A stretch of 64,000 nucleotides of DNA from JABHCC01 sp034658635 (GTDB lineage Bacteria > Bacteroidota > Bacteroidia > Bacteroidales > UBA12481), in contig JAYEFL010000097.1 of the NCBI GenBank assembly GCA_034658635.1, positions 24,721-88,720 on the forward strand, given 5' to 3'. The notes below the pieces were generated by a model. It had not been told where the DNA came from and searched no databases. It worked only from the letters and a program-made list of their open reading frames with translations. Shown in pieces: positions 51,657 through 59,872 of this stretch. How positions within the stretch are numbered: position 1 is the stretch's first letter; each line of letters begins with the position of its first letter. Position numbers and translations under genes: made by a program.

Positions 51657-53383
51657 TTCGCAATAACTTTTGTTAATTCAAAACTAGTATGCCTCCATTC
51701 TGAAGGATTCTTTATAAGTGATTTAACCTTATTCTTTTTTTGGACAGACGATGGTGCCATGCTGACAAAGATATTTCCTAAAGTCTTATCCAGCAAATTG
51801 TCAACAACGTAAAAAGCTCTTCGATCCTCCAGCAAAATATTATCTCTTCTCGTACCAATTTCGTCAGTACTTCCGCAAATATCAAGCTTCCAACTTTCAT
51901 CTAATTCGAAACAGAGCTGATCCATTCGCCTCAATAGTTCATTTAACCTGACAATAGTGTAATCCTGTCCGGAAATTAGCTTAACAGAGCCGGTATGAAA
52001 TAATAGCAGAATACTCTCAATGTCATTTTTCACATCCCATAATTCTATGTATTCATCAGAAACAAGATCAACAAATGAAAGATTAAAGCCCTCACAAAAA
52101 AATGGGAGCCAGTTCATCAATTGTCTGACTCTTTCTGCCGAAGCGTTGCCATGAATAAGGAGGGTAGGGTTCCCATCCTGTACTTCAACCCTGACACCGA
52201 CATTGGAATCATTTTCCAAAATCCTTGTAATCCGGCTCTCAATATTTTCAATAGAATTAGAGGCAGACTCTACTAAAACGATGTTTAGTCTGTCTCTTGG
52301 TATTTTGCAAGAGTCGATAATAATGTCAATCCCGAATCCGGCCGCATCTACACCCAGAAGACTGAAATTTCTTCCGTTTCTTCCAGATTGAATTATTTCA
52401 TAGTTAGCATTTTCAATTTCAGTTTTGAGTTTTCTCCATTGAAAACCCCAGAAAGTTCTGTGTCCAAGAAAAAGGAAAAGGAACAATGCAAGAAAAATAA
52501 AAACCCACTTTAGCTTGCTTTGTCCGGATTTATCGTCGTTGTCAAGTTCAGTAATAAGGCAGTTTTTCAACAGGTGGCTTGCATCAGAAATATTGGATGT
52601 GTCTCCGGAAAAGGAGATTAACTCAGGACCGAATTCCTTATGAATTTCTTCAATCGTACTTTTAATGATTGACCGTAACTCCATAGAGGTTTCACCTTTT
52701 ACCACACAGGCCAGTATAGAGTGTGGACCCTGTTCCATTATTACAGAGAACTCACCAACTCTGATTGTCTCCAGAGATTCACTTTTGGCCACTTTAAACG
52801 AGTCTCCAACAAAATCACGAATTGCTGTTAACATTCCGGATATCATGTCACCATCAGGGTTATCTCCCTCTTTATGACTCACATGAGCTAATAGCAATCC
52901 GGAATCTGAGTGAATAAGATAGACTTCAGTAACCTGATATACCAGGCTATTCTTTAAAATGATATCACCAAAAGACTGACCGCTGAACATAGCCTGGATT
53001 CTCCATTTCAATGCTTTGGCTGACAATCCGGAGTTTACTGATTGATTTACATTTTCTGTAATTTTCCGCATAGCCTCATTAATAGCTTTGCGAATAGCAG
53101 GACTCATTACCGGGTAAATGGCATCTGCCAGTGATTCAGGATTCTTTTGAACTGATTTATAAATTGATCGCTCAACAATGGGATAAAGCTTCTGTGATAA
53201 TCGCTTTTTATCACTGGTGTTTTGCACTGCATCGGCCAGAACTACAGAAATGGATTTGGCAAATTCTTCAGGCTGCAAGATTCGTCCTTCAAGAGTTTTG
53301 ATTCGAATTGCTTCTTCCTCAAGAAGAAGTTTTTTCAATTCATCCCACTTCTCGTTACTTCTATCGTTCTCAGGATTTGTCAT
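51653..53383 (-). CDS. Membrane protein with roadblock-like cytoplasmic domain and OmpA-like tail
   Basis: A 576-residue bitopic protein. The cytoplasmic part (about 1-290) has a helical stretch NPESLADAIYPVMSPAIRKA and then an alpha/beta region (about 145-250, VYLIHSDSGLLLAHVSHKEG) that resembles roadblock/longin-type GTPase partners. One membrane helix covers about 292-307. The periplasmic part has a BON-like beta-alpha region (about 355-420) and a C-terminal OmpA-like segment (about 480-560, with GSTDEIGTRRDNILLEDRRA) expected to hold peptidoglycan. Similar proteins occur beside small GTPase genes in other phyla, as far as I recall. The roadblock assignment is inference from pattern and context. 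Confidence 0.72.
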   Translation of the reverse strand: MTNPENDRSNEKWDELKKLLLEEEAIRIKTLEGRILQPEEFAKSISVVLADAVQNTSDKKRLSQKLYPIVERSIYKSVQKNPESLADAIYPVMSPAIRKAINEAMRKITENVNQSVNSGLSAKALKWRIQAMFSGQSFGDIILKNSLVYQVTEVYLIHSDSGLLLAHVSHKEGDNPDGDMISGMLTAIRDFVGDSFKVAKSESLETIRVGEFSVIMEQGPHSILACVVKGETSMELRSIIKSTIEEIHKEFGPELISFSGDTSNISDASHLLKNCLITELDNDDKSGQSKLKWVFIFLALFLFLFLGHRTFWGFQWRKLKTEIENANYEIIQSGRNGRNFSLLGVDAAGFGIDIIIDSCKIPRDRLNIVLVESASNSIENIESRITRILENDSNVGVRVEVQDGNPTLLIHGNASAERVRQLMNWLPFFCEGFNLSFVDLVSDEYIELWDVKNDIESILLLFHTGSVKLISGQDYTIVRLNELLRRMDQLCFELDESWKLDICGSTDEIGTRRDNILLEDRRAFYVVDNLLDKTLGNIFVSMAPSSVQKKNKVKSLIKNPSEWRHTSFELTKVIAK

Positions 53384-53391
53384 CGATAACC

Positions 53392-53760
53392 TTAATCCTT
53401 TTCATTATTTGAAATATTCATAAGCTGCAGCGATAAATCAGATAGCACTATTGCAAGTTTTTGTATATCGATTTTATTTTGTTTAAGATGTTTAATCTCT
53501 GTTTCCATCAAATCAATTCTACTTGTTAGTGATTGAAGCAGATCATTAGTTTCACGGAATTGCTTTTCAATCTGCAAATCATTTTCCGCGATATTCTGAA
53601 TCATAATATCCCTTTCAAACTTTTGAGAATTTTCAATTTTATTACGAATCTCAGATATTTCTCCGCCTAAAAGTAGTTTTTGCGTTCTTTCGAGGCGATG
53701 CTTAAGGCTACCAGTCTCCGTTTGATCCTGTTGGTCCTCATTGTTTATTTCCTGCTCCAT
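53392..53760 (-). CDS. Small coiled-coil protein of the GTPase operon
   Basis: A 122-residue acidic protein with no recognised domain. Its residues form long charged helices with heptad-like spacing (IRNKIENSQKFERDIMIQNI, FRETNDLLQSLTSRIDLMET), which suggests a coiled coil. There is no signal peptide or membrane helix. It starts the tight four-gene block, eight bases before the OmpA-tailed gene, and may be a scaffold or tether for the GTPase complex. Confidence 0.65.
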   Translation of the reverse strand: MEQEINNEDQQDQTETGSLKHRLERTQKLLLGGEISEIRNKIENSQKFERDIMIQNIAENDLQIEKQFRETNDLLQSLTSRIDLMETEIKHLKQNKIDIQKLAIVLSDLSLQLMNISNNEKD

Positions 53761-53807
53761 ATATAAAGGTGGCTTTTGATTATAAAAGTAGTAAAAGTCC
53801 GAAACAG

Positions 53808-54689
53808 TTAATGATTTAAACTAACTGAAAGAAGTTGCTTGATTTTAAAAAGATGTTCTTGTTTATTCTCTTCTTTATAGAAATTGTATAGTTTTTGAAG
53901 CATCACTCTGATAAACTGCTTGTCTGAAATTGTCTTATAATCAGTCCTTTGTGTTGGAAACTGTTTACTCAGATATTCAGTGTAATATTTCATTCCGATA
54001 ATTTCGCCAATATGATCAGGCAGGATATAAAAGAAGACGGGATAATCACCCAAGATTTGAACCTGGGTCAGATCAACATTTAATGTATCGATATATGCCA
54101 GAGCAGAATCTTCTCCATTCCCTGCTTTATACACAGGTATTGATAACTCACGACACAAAAGGCAATAAAGTAAGGAGATGGCTAAGGAATGGCCTGAGTA
54201 TGTGGATAATAAAGAAGGTATGAACAAGTGTTTGGATTTCGAATCAAGATTATTAATGGGAATAAGTCCTAATTTTTCTAATAAGATATAATTGACAATT
54301 CTGGTTTTCTCTAATGCAGTAAGCTTGTCACTTAATTCAATCCATATTTCGTTAGCAACTGGTTTTATCAGACGATCAAGCTTTGAATAATTATAATCAG
54401 GATCAATTATTTGGCTAAATAAAACAACACCCTCTTTTAGAGTTCCTGATTCGCTGTTCCACCATTGAATCCAGTCTGTTCGTAATCCATTAAACTGGAT
54501 TTCGTCAATGAGCTCCTGAATACGTGAGGCCAGGCTGGGAGTATCGGATGATTGCCAATGTTCTTGAAGAACAGGGAGAGCAGTTTTTCCCATCTGAATG
54601 ATAGTATCCCTTATTGGATGCCAGATAAGTTCATCCGGATCACCTAAGAGATTCAGTAAGTTCTGTATTTTCCGTTTGTCATTATCCAT
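53808..54689 (-). CDS. SirB1/transglutaminase-like protein
   Basis: A 293-residue soluble protein. The first 90 residues are helical repeats of the HEAT type (GDPDELIWHPIRDTIIQMGK, ALPVLQEHWQ). The rest resembles the SirB1 transglutaminase-like fold: PVANEIWIELSDK, VNYILLEKLGLIPIN, and SGHSLAISLLYCLLCRELSIPVY. The last block is where related proteins carry a GNPxSLSxLY motif. A catalytic Cys-His-Asp triad is not obvious. It overlaps udp by eight bases and precedes the coiled-coil gene by 47 bases, so it may be cotranscribed with the GTPase module. Confidence 0.7.
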   Translation of the reverse strand: MDNDKRKIQNLLNLLGDPDELIWHPIRDTIIQMGKTALPVLQEHWQSSDTPSLASRIQELIDEIQFNGLRTDWIQWWNSESGTLKEGVVLFSQIIDPDYNYSKLDRLIKPVANEIWIELSDKLTALEKTRIVNYILLEKLGLIPINNLDSKSKHLFIPSLLSTYSGHSLAISLLYCLLCRELSIPVYKAGNGEDSALAYIDTLNVDLTQVQILGDYPVFFYILPDHIGEIIGMKYYTEYLSKQFPTQRTDYKTISDKQFIRVMLQKLYNFYKEENKQEHLFKIKQLLSVSLNH

Positions 54690-55560
54690 AAGAAATACTG
54701 ATCAGAACATCCTTAATCAGGCTTTTCATCAATTTACTGTAATCACCTATATAGGTTTTCAAAGACCTGTTTGCAATAATCAGACAAACAGTAAGTGCTT
54801 TATGTCCGAGTATCTTAGATAAACCGTACAAAGCGGAGCATTCCATTTCAAAATTAGTAATCCTGAATTCCTTGAAGCTTACAGAAGGAAGCTTAACAAA
54901 TAAATCAGGATATGCCAGTTCTGCCCTCAATTCTCTTCCCTGCGGACCATAGAACCCGTTTGCTGAAATAGTAATACCTTTAATATAATCATTTCCTGTT
55001 CTGTTCATCAGAGACTGATCAGCCTGAACACAGTATGGTGCAGGAAAAACTTCTGGCCATGAAGTTTGCTTAACAAAAGAATTCTCTAAATCAGTCTGAC
55101 AAACCTGATTTCTTTTCTTATAGAAATTGAGCAAGCCATCAAAGCCAATGACATACTGACTGGCAACAATCGATCCGGGTTTAAGATCGGGTTGAATTGC
55201 ACCAGAAGTTCCAACACGAATGAATCTGAGTTTACGATGCTCCTTTTTTGTCTGCCTGGTAGAAAAATCAATGTTTGCTAAAGCATCCAGCTCATTTAAT
55301 ACAATATCTATATTATCTGTACCTATACCAGTTGATACAACAGTTATAGGTTTGTCATTGAATTTTCCTGTAATAGCATAAAATTCACGATTAGAAGCTT
55401 TATAATTTTTTTCCTGAAAGAAAGAAGCGATTAAATTAACTCTCTGAGGATCACCCACCAAGATAATGTCGTCAGCAATTTCATGTGGCTTCAGATGTAA
55501 ATGAAATACGGAATTATCCGGATTAACAATCAGTTCTGAAGATTCAAATACTTTATTCAT
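54682..55560 (-). CDS. udp: Uridine phosphorylase-type nucleoside phosphorylase
   Basis: Splits uridine (or a related nucleoside) with phosphate to the base and ribose-1-phosphate. The 292-residue protein has the NP-I family phosphate site ILVGDPQRV near residue 35, STGIGTDNIDIVLNEL near 80, the RVGTSGAIQPDLKPG block near 110 and the substrate site FEMECSALYGL near 240. It is somewhat longer than the Escherichia coli enzyme, as in other Bacteroidota. Pyrimidine salvage fits the nearby pyrB-pyrI genes. It is the first gene of the long minus-strand run ending in the histidine kinase. Confidence 0.86.
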   Translation of the reverse strand: MNKVFESSELIVNPDNSVFHLHLKPHEIADDIILVGDPQRVNLIASFFQEKNYKASNREFYAITGKFNDKPITVVSTGIGTDNIDIVLNELDALANIDFSTRQTKKEHRKLRFIRVGTSGAIQPDLKPGSIVASQYVIGFDGLLNFYKKRNQVCQTDLENSFVKQTSWPEVFPAPYCVQADQSLMNRTGNDYIKGITISANGFYGPQGRELRAELAYPDLFVKLPSVSFKEFRITNFEMECSALYGLSKILGHKALTVCLIIANRSLKTYIGDYSKLMKSLIKDVLISISYG

Positions 55561-55638
55561 GGTAGTTTTCCTTTCTGCATCTTTAAAAATATATTATTCC
55601 TTTGTATTTGCCTTAGTTCATGGCGAAAAAAAAATGCC

Positions 55639-55646
55639 TAAATTTG
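55639..55646 (+). promoter_or_regulatory. Bacteroidota -7 box (TAAATTTG) for the prohibitin-like gene
   Basis: A perfect TAnnTTTG match, 35 bases before the ATG at 55681. A TTTG at 55607-55610 is too far (28 bases) to be a confident -33 element. Confidence 0.5.
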
Positions 55647-55680
55647 TAGAATAATCAATTACTAATTAAAATTTTCAATT

Positions 55681-56499
55681 ATGAAAAAGCAAATGACACC
55701 TCTTCTGGTAACAGGAGCAATAGTACTATTTATTCTGGTTATTTTCGGGTCCCAGATGTTTGTTACTATTCAGCCTGGAGAACGTGGAGTGATTTTCAGG
55801 AAATTCACTACCGGATTGGATTTGGAAAATATCTATGACCCTGGTTTCAAAATTATCGCCCCTTGGAATGATATGCATGTTTACAATGTTAAGGAGCAGC
55901 AAAGCGAAGAGCAAATGGATATATTGGATAAAAACGGACTTTCTATTAAAATGGATGTTTCTGTACGTTTTAACCCTACCTTTCAAAGAATCGGCTATCT
56001 GCATCAATCATTTGGAGTGGGATACGTTTCTCAGATTGTTATTCCGGAAGTGAGATCATCTGTTCGTCAGGTGGCCGGACGTTTTTCAGCAGAAGAAATA
56101 TATTCAACCAAGCGCGCTGAAGTTGAATCTGCGATTATTATAGAGACAGAAAAAGTATTGTCAAAAAATAGTATTGATATGCGGGCGCTTCTGATAAGAT
56201 CTATTATCCTTCCTGATCAGATTAAACAGGCTATTGAAGAAAAGCTTAAGCAAGAACAAGAGGCTCTGGCTTATGTATATATCCTTGATAAAGCAAAGGC
56301 AGAGGCTGAAAGACAGAGGATTGCTGCAGAAGGAGAAGCGGCTGCTAACCGTATTATTAATAACAGTTTGACTACAAATTTGCTTAGAATGAGAGGAATT
56401 GAAACGACTCTGAAGCTATCCGAATCACCCAATGCTAAAGTGATTGTTATTGGTAGCGGTAAAGATGGTTTACCTTTGATTCTAGGTGGAAATAACTAA
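55681..56499 (+). CDS. Prohibitin-family (SPFH/band 7) membrane protein
   Basis: A 272-residue protein with one N-terminal membrane helix (LVTGAIVLFILVIFGSQMF, about 9-28) and a band 7 domain (about 30-190, QPGERGVIFRKFTTGLD, VSVRFNPTF, IVIPEVRSSVRQVAGRFSAE). A charged coiled-coil stretch (about 195-235) follows. These features match prohibitins, which form membrane-bound rings that organise or protect proteins. It is followed after 12 bases by a DUF4293 gene on the same strand, probably one transcript. Confidence 0.88.
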   Translation: MKKQMTPLLVTGAIVLFILVIFGSQMFVTIQPGERGVIFRKFTTGLDLENIYDPGFKIIAPWNDMHVYNVKEQQSEEQMDILDKNGLSIKMDVSVRFNPTFQRIGYLHQSFGVGYVSQIVIPEVRSSVRQVAGRFSAEEIYSTKRAEVESAIIIETEKVLSKNSIDMRALLIRSIILPDQIKQAIEEKLKQEQEALAYVYILDKAKAEAERQRIAAEGEAAANRIINNSLTTNLLRMRGIETTLKLSESPNAKVIVIGSGKDGLPLILGGNN

Positions 56500-56511
56500 G
56501 CAGAACGTAGT

Positions 56512-56967
56512 ATGATCCAACGTATTCAGACCGTATACTTATTCTTAAGTGGTGTGGTTATGAGCTTTTTGGTTTTTAATCACATGGTCAGCATTGAATC
56601 TTCTGATCGGAGTGCTGAGCTTTGGCTTTCCGGAATCAAAGATAGTGGAACGGGAGATTATTTGATACAAAGCTGGCCACTAATGGCGTTGGCAGTAATC
56701 ATAATATTCTTATACCTGATTACAATACTCATGTACAAGAAAAGAGAGCTTCAAATGCGCTTAGTTGTATATGTGATTATTCTAGTCTTCAGCTTCGTTG
56801 GAGTTGGAGCCTTTTATGTTATACAGGGAGCAAATATGATGGATGGAAAAATTACGATGGAATACTTCTCTGTTATGCCCGGAGTAGCAGTGATCCTGAG
56901 CATCCTGGCATGGAGAGGTATCCGCAGAGATTATCTGATGCTCAAGGCAGTTGATCGTATCAGGTGA
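56512..56967 (+). CDS. DUF4293 membrane protein
   Basis: A 151-residue protein with four hydrophobic segments (about 6-24, 52-72, 82-105, 115-135). The start MIQRIQTVYLFLSGVVMSFL and the later MAVDKIR-type end (LMLKAVDRIR) are typical of the Bacteroidota-specific DUF4293. The function is unknown. It follows the prohibitin gene by 12 bases and abuts the convergent gene with no gap. Confidence 0.8.
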   Translation: MIQRIQTVYLFLSGVVMSFLVFNHMVSIESSDRSAELWLSGIKDSGTGDYLIQSWPLMALAVIIIFLYLITILMYKKRELQMRLVVYVIILVFSFVGVGAFYVIQGANMMDGKITMEYFSVMPGVAVILSILAWRGIRRDYLMLKAVDRIR

Positions 56968-58236
56968 TTAATCTCCAAAGCGGGGATTGACCACATTATT
57001 ATATATGCTGCCGAAAGTATAGCTAAAGCCGATATTAAAAGAATAAGAATATTGTGTAGCTAATTGACGCTGCCTCAGAAGAACTTCTTCAGGGGTAGCG
57101 TTTTCTTTTGTAAGTGAAAGCTGATCATGAATGATTGCCCCACGACCAGATAGTTTTAAAGATAGACCTTTAAGAAGTCGAACGTATAAAAAAGTTCTTA
57201 ATTGCAAGTTATACTTGCTGAGGTCATGCAAATAGGTTGATCCTCGCAAAGAGGTATTAATTGACCCCCATGGTTGTCGTAATTCATAGGCAACCGATAA
57301 TTGCTGACCAAACAAGCCTTCTTCCATCAAATCATATATAGTGGTATCCTGATAATATGTGTACCCGTAACCTGCACGGTATTGAAACCTTAGTTGCTTT
57401 CTACTGGATTCCTTATAAGGGAAAACATTATATTCAATAGCCGGATATACAGACCATGCAAATCTACGGTTACTATAAGTATCAGAAGACATATAAACGC
57501 GTCCACCCGCACTCCAATGTTCATTCAGGCTTTTTACCAGTAAGTGGTAGAAAGAAACTTTTGTTCTGTTTGAGGAATAAACCGTGTCTTCATAAAAATA
57601 CTTACGCGAGTAGTAGTCATACCCTGTTCCGAATTCAATTTTCCATTGTGGAGTTATCTTCTCAACTGAAAAGTCGGCTTCTAACTCAGGGTTTCTTGAC
57701 GTTTCCTGTTGTTCATAATCACCTGACATATCAATGTCAAAAACCCAGCTTTTCCATTTGTCCTCAACAAGTTCTTCTTCTGCGTCCAAACTGGCTTCCG
57801 GAACATCCCAGGTAATTTTTATGTTGCTGGCTAAGGGGGTTTTTGCTATAAATTGCATAAGACCCATTGCGATCATTCTTGATCTGCCCTGTCTGGTGAT
57901 ATCTGAAGTTTCATCAGGACTACTTACATATACAACCTCATCGGTGATTCCTGCAAAATCATCCTGACCTATTAAAGTAATTCGATACTCCCGTCCGCCT
58001 GACCCAGTAGATTCACGAGTAACAAGAATGTGCACTTGTGCCTCTTTTCTGTCACGTACATAATTAACGTAAGGAAGTTCCCTGCGGATAAAATCAGAAT
58101 CACAATAATAACAATCAAGGAAAACTTTTAAGGCAAGATTTCTGTCAGTATTCTCAGATACATTTTCCTGAGCAGAGATATTATTAGGAGTCAGAATGCT
58201 TACAAGAAAAACAAATAGTACAATCGCTGATCGCAT
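56968..58236 (-). CDS. Exported protein with conserved N-terminal domain and predicted beta-barrel
   Basis: A 422-residue protein with a signal peptide (about 1-22, ending ISAQ). The N-terminal region LKVFLDCYYCDSDFIRRELP and NYVRDRKEAQVHILVTRE, followed by GSGGREYRITLIGQDDF, is strongly conserved in proteins I recall from Bacteroidota and Acidobacteriota with no known role. The second half (about 200-422) alternates aromatic and polar residues like an outer-membrane beta-barrel and ends FNIGFSYTFGSIYNNVV with a short tail. It is monocistronic or read after pyrI is excluded by orientation: it lies downstream of pyrI on the same strand with a 63-base gap. Confidence 0.65.
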   Translation of the reverse strand: MRSAIVLFVFLVSILTPNNISAQENVSENTDRNLALKVFLDCYYCDSDFIRRELPYVNYVRDRKEAQVHILVTRESTGSGGREYRITLIGQDDFAGITDEVVYVSSPDETSDITRQGRSRMIAMGLMQFIAKTPLASNIKITWDVPEASLDAEEELVEDKWKSWVFDIDMSGDYEQQETSRNPELEADFSVEKITPQWKIEFGTGYDYYSRKYFYEDTVYSSNRTKVSFYHLLVKSLNEHWSAGGRVYMSSDTYSNRRFAWSVYPAIEYNVFPYKESSRKQLRFQYRAGYGYTYYQDTTIYDLMEEGLFGQQLSVAYELRQPWGSINTSLRGSTYLHDLSKYNLQLRTFLYVRLLKGLSLKLSGRGAIIHDQLSLTKENATPEEVLLRQRQLATQYSYSFNIGFSYTFGSIYNNVVNPRFGD

Positions 58237-58299
58237 AGGAATAATTTTCCGCGAATATACCGAAAGGCAGAACTAAATGGATGTTAAAAAAAGTTAAGC

Positions 58300-58758
58300 C
58301 TAAATGATTTCCAGATGCTGACTGTCTGTTATTTTTTCGCAGTATTCACACTTCAGGGCTACTGGTTTCTTCTGAGTTACTTCAAATCTAGGCAGCATTT
58401 CTTCGTTATTAGTGATGCATTGGGGATTCATGCATTTAGCCAATCCGAGAACATTATCAGGTACATTTACAACCTTCTTCTCAACAACATAGTAATCTTT
58501 GATAATGTTTAATTTCGCATCAGGAGCAACAAGTGCAATTTTGTTAATTTCATCATCTTTAAAGAAGATATCTGTAACCTTGATAATCGCTTTTGTACCC
58601 AATTGCCTGCTTTCCAGATTAGTGCCAAATGTCACCTGGTGCTCGGTTTTATCAAGACCCAGTATTGTGATTACTTTAAACAAGCTTGGAGAGGGGATAT
58701 GATCTATTACAGTTCCATTCTTAATGGCACTGACTTTTAATTCCTTTTTTATATCCAT
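58300..58758 (-). CDS. pyrI: Aspartate carbamoyltransferase regulatory chain
   Basis: Regulatory subunit that binds CTP or ATP and modulates PyrB. The 152-residue protein has the N-terminal allosteric domain (VSAIKNGTVIDHIP, 9-22) and a C-terminal zinc domain with four cysteines, CMNPQCIT and CEYC. This implies classic feedback control of pyrimidine synthesis by nucleotides. It follows pyrB by 26 bases. Confidence 0.95.
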   Translation of the reverse strand: MDIKKELKVSAIKNGTVIDHIPSPSLFKVITILGLDKTEHQVTFGTNLESRQLGTKAIIKVTDIFFKDDEINKIALVAPDAKLNIIKDYYVVEKKVVNVPDNVLGLAKCMNPQCITNNEEMLPRFEVTQKKPVALKCEYCEKITDSQHLEII

Positions 58759-58784
58759 GAGATTGAATTTAACAGGTTCAGCAA

Positions 58785-59693
58785 TTATTTGACATCAAGT
58801 ATTTTAGCAATGATTGCCATTCTGGTGTAAACGCCATTTAAGGCCTGTGTGAAATAATAGGCTTTAGGATTTGGATCCACATCAGTATTAATTTCATTCA
58901 CTCTTGGCAATGGATGAAGAATCCTCATGGTTTCTTTAGTTTCATCAAGCATTGCATTCTTTAGTATGTATACATTCTTAACTTTTTCGTATTCAACCGG
59001 ATCAGCAAACCTTTCCCGTTGTACTCTGGTCATGTATATTATGTCAGCATATTTTAAACTTTCTTCCATGCTTGTATGCTCATAATATTTTATACCCTTT
59101 TTGTCTAGAAATAGCTTATACTCATCCGGCACTCTCAGTTCCTCAGGGGCTATGAAGTTGAAAACAGGATTAAAGTGCGACATTGCCATCAACAGGGAAT
59201 GTACAGTTCGACCGTATTTTAAATCTCCTATAATGCAAATATTGAGATCATTAAGCTTTCCCTGAGTTTTTTTAATAGAAAATAAATCAAGAAGAGTTTG
59301 TGTAGGATGCTGATGTGCTCCGTCTCCGGCATTAACAATCGGAACTGGTGAAACTTCACTGGCATATTTAGCGCTGCCCTCCAAGGGATGGCGCATCACG
59401 ATAAGATCCGCGTAGTTTGAAACAGTTAAAATTGTGTCTTTCAATGATTCACCTTTTGAAACACTGCTGGATGACGGTGAAGAAAATCCAATCACCCGAC
59501 CTCCAAGGCGGTTTATGGCAGATTCAAAACTCAGCCGTGTTCTGGTTGATGGCTCAAAAAAAAGGGTGGCAATAACCGACCCTTCTAACAATTTTTGATG
59601 TGGATTTCTTTCAAAATCCTCTGCCAGGTGTAGTATTTCATTGATTTCCTGAGCAGTGTAATCTGAGATGGAGACCAGACTTCTATTTTTCAT
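58785..59693 (-). CDS. pyrB: Aspartate carbamoyltransferase catalytic chain
   Basis: Condenses carbamoyl phosphate with aspartate to carbamoylaspartate, the committed step of pyrimidine synthesis. The 302-residue protein shows the carbamoyl-phosphate motif FFEPSTRTRLSFESA near residue 45, the 80s-loop region SSSSVSKGESLKDT, NAGDGAHQHPTQTLLDL near 125 and HPLPRVNEIN near 260. It is cotranscribed with pyrI. Its upstream region is the second copy of the 106-bp promoter-leader cassette, which ends exactly at its ATG. Confidence 0.97.
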   Translation of the reverse strand: MKNRSLVSISDYTAQEINEILHLAEDFERNPHQKLLEGSVIATLFFEPSTRTRLSFESAINRLGGRVIGFSSPSSSSVSKGESLKDTILTVSNYADLIVMRHPLEGSAKYASEVSPVPIVNAGDGAHQHPTQTLLDLFSIKKTQGKLNDLNICIIGDLKYGRTVHSLLMAMSHFNPVFNFIAPEELRVPDEYKLFLDKKGIKYYEHTSMEESLKYADIIYMTRVQRERFADPVEYEKVKNVYILKNAMLDETKETMRILHPLPRVNEINTDVDPNPKAYYFTQALNGVYTRMAIIAKILDVK

Positions 59694-59796
59694 CCGTTTA
59701 TATTTATTTTAATTTGTCGTATGTAGCTCACATAACAAAAATAATCCTCCGCGTGTGCGTCAAAATAGTTTTCCTTTTGTCATGTTCGGTTCATAA
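59691..59796 (-). promoter_or_regulatory. 106-bp promoter-leader cassette, copy B (before pyrB)
   Basis: Minus-strand layout identical to copy A (5028-5133): 32 conserved upstream bases, TTTG at 59761-59764, a 17-base spacer, TATTTTTG at 59736-59743, a TATGT/ACATA hairpin, an A/T-rich leader and the pyrB ATG. It differs from copy A at four positions: one in the spacer, one beside the -33 element and two in the leader near the start codon. Identity ends just past the upstream edge. The gap to the next gene upstream is 179 bases, the remaining 76 of which show nothing notable. Confidence 0.75.
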
Positions 59797-59872
59797 ATGA
59801 TCAGCTTGTAATTGTTTCAGATGGCTAAAAATAGTAATACACGGGTCTATATCTGTTATGTCGGAGTAAATC

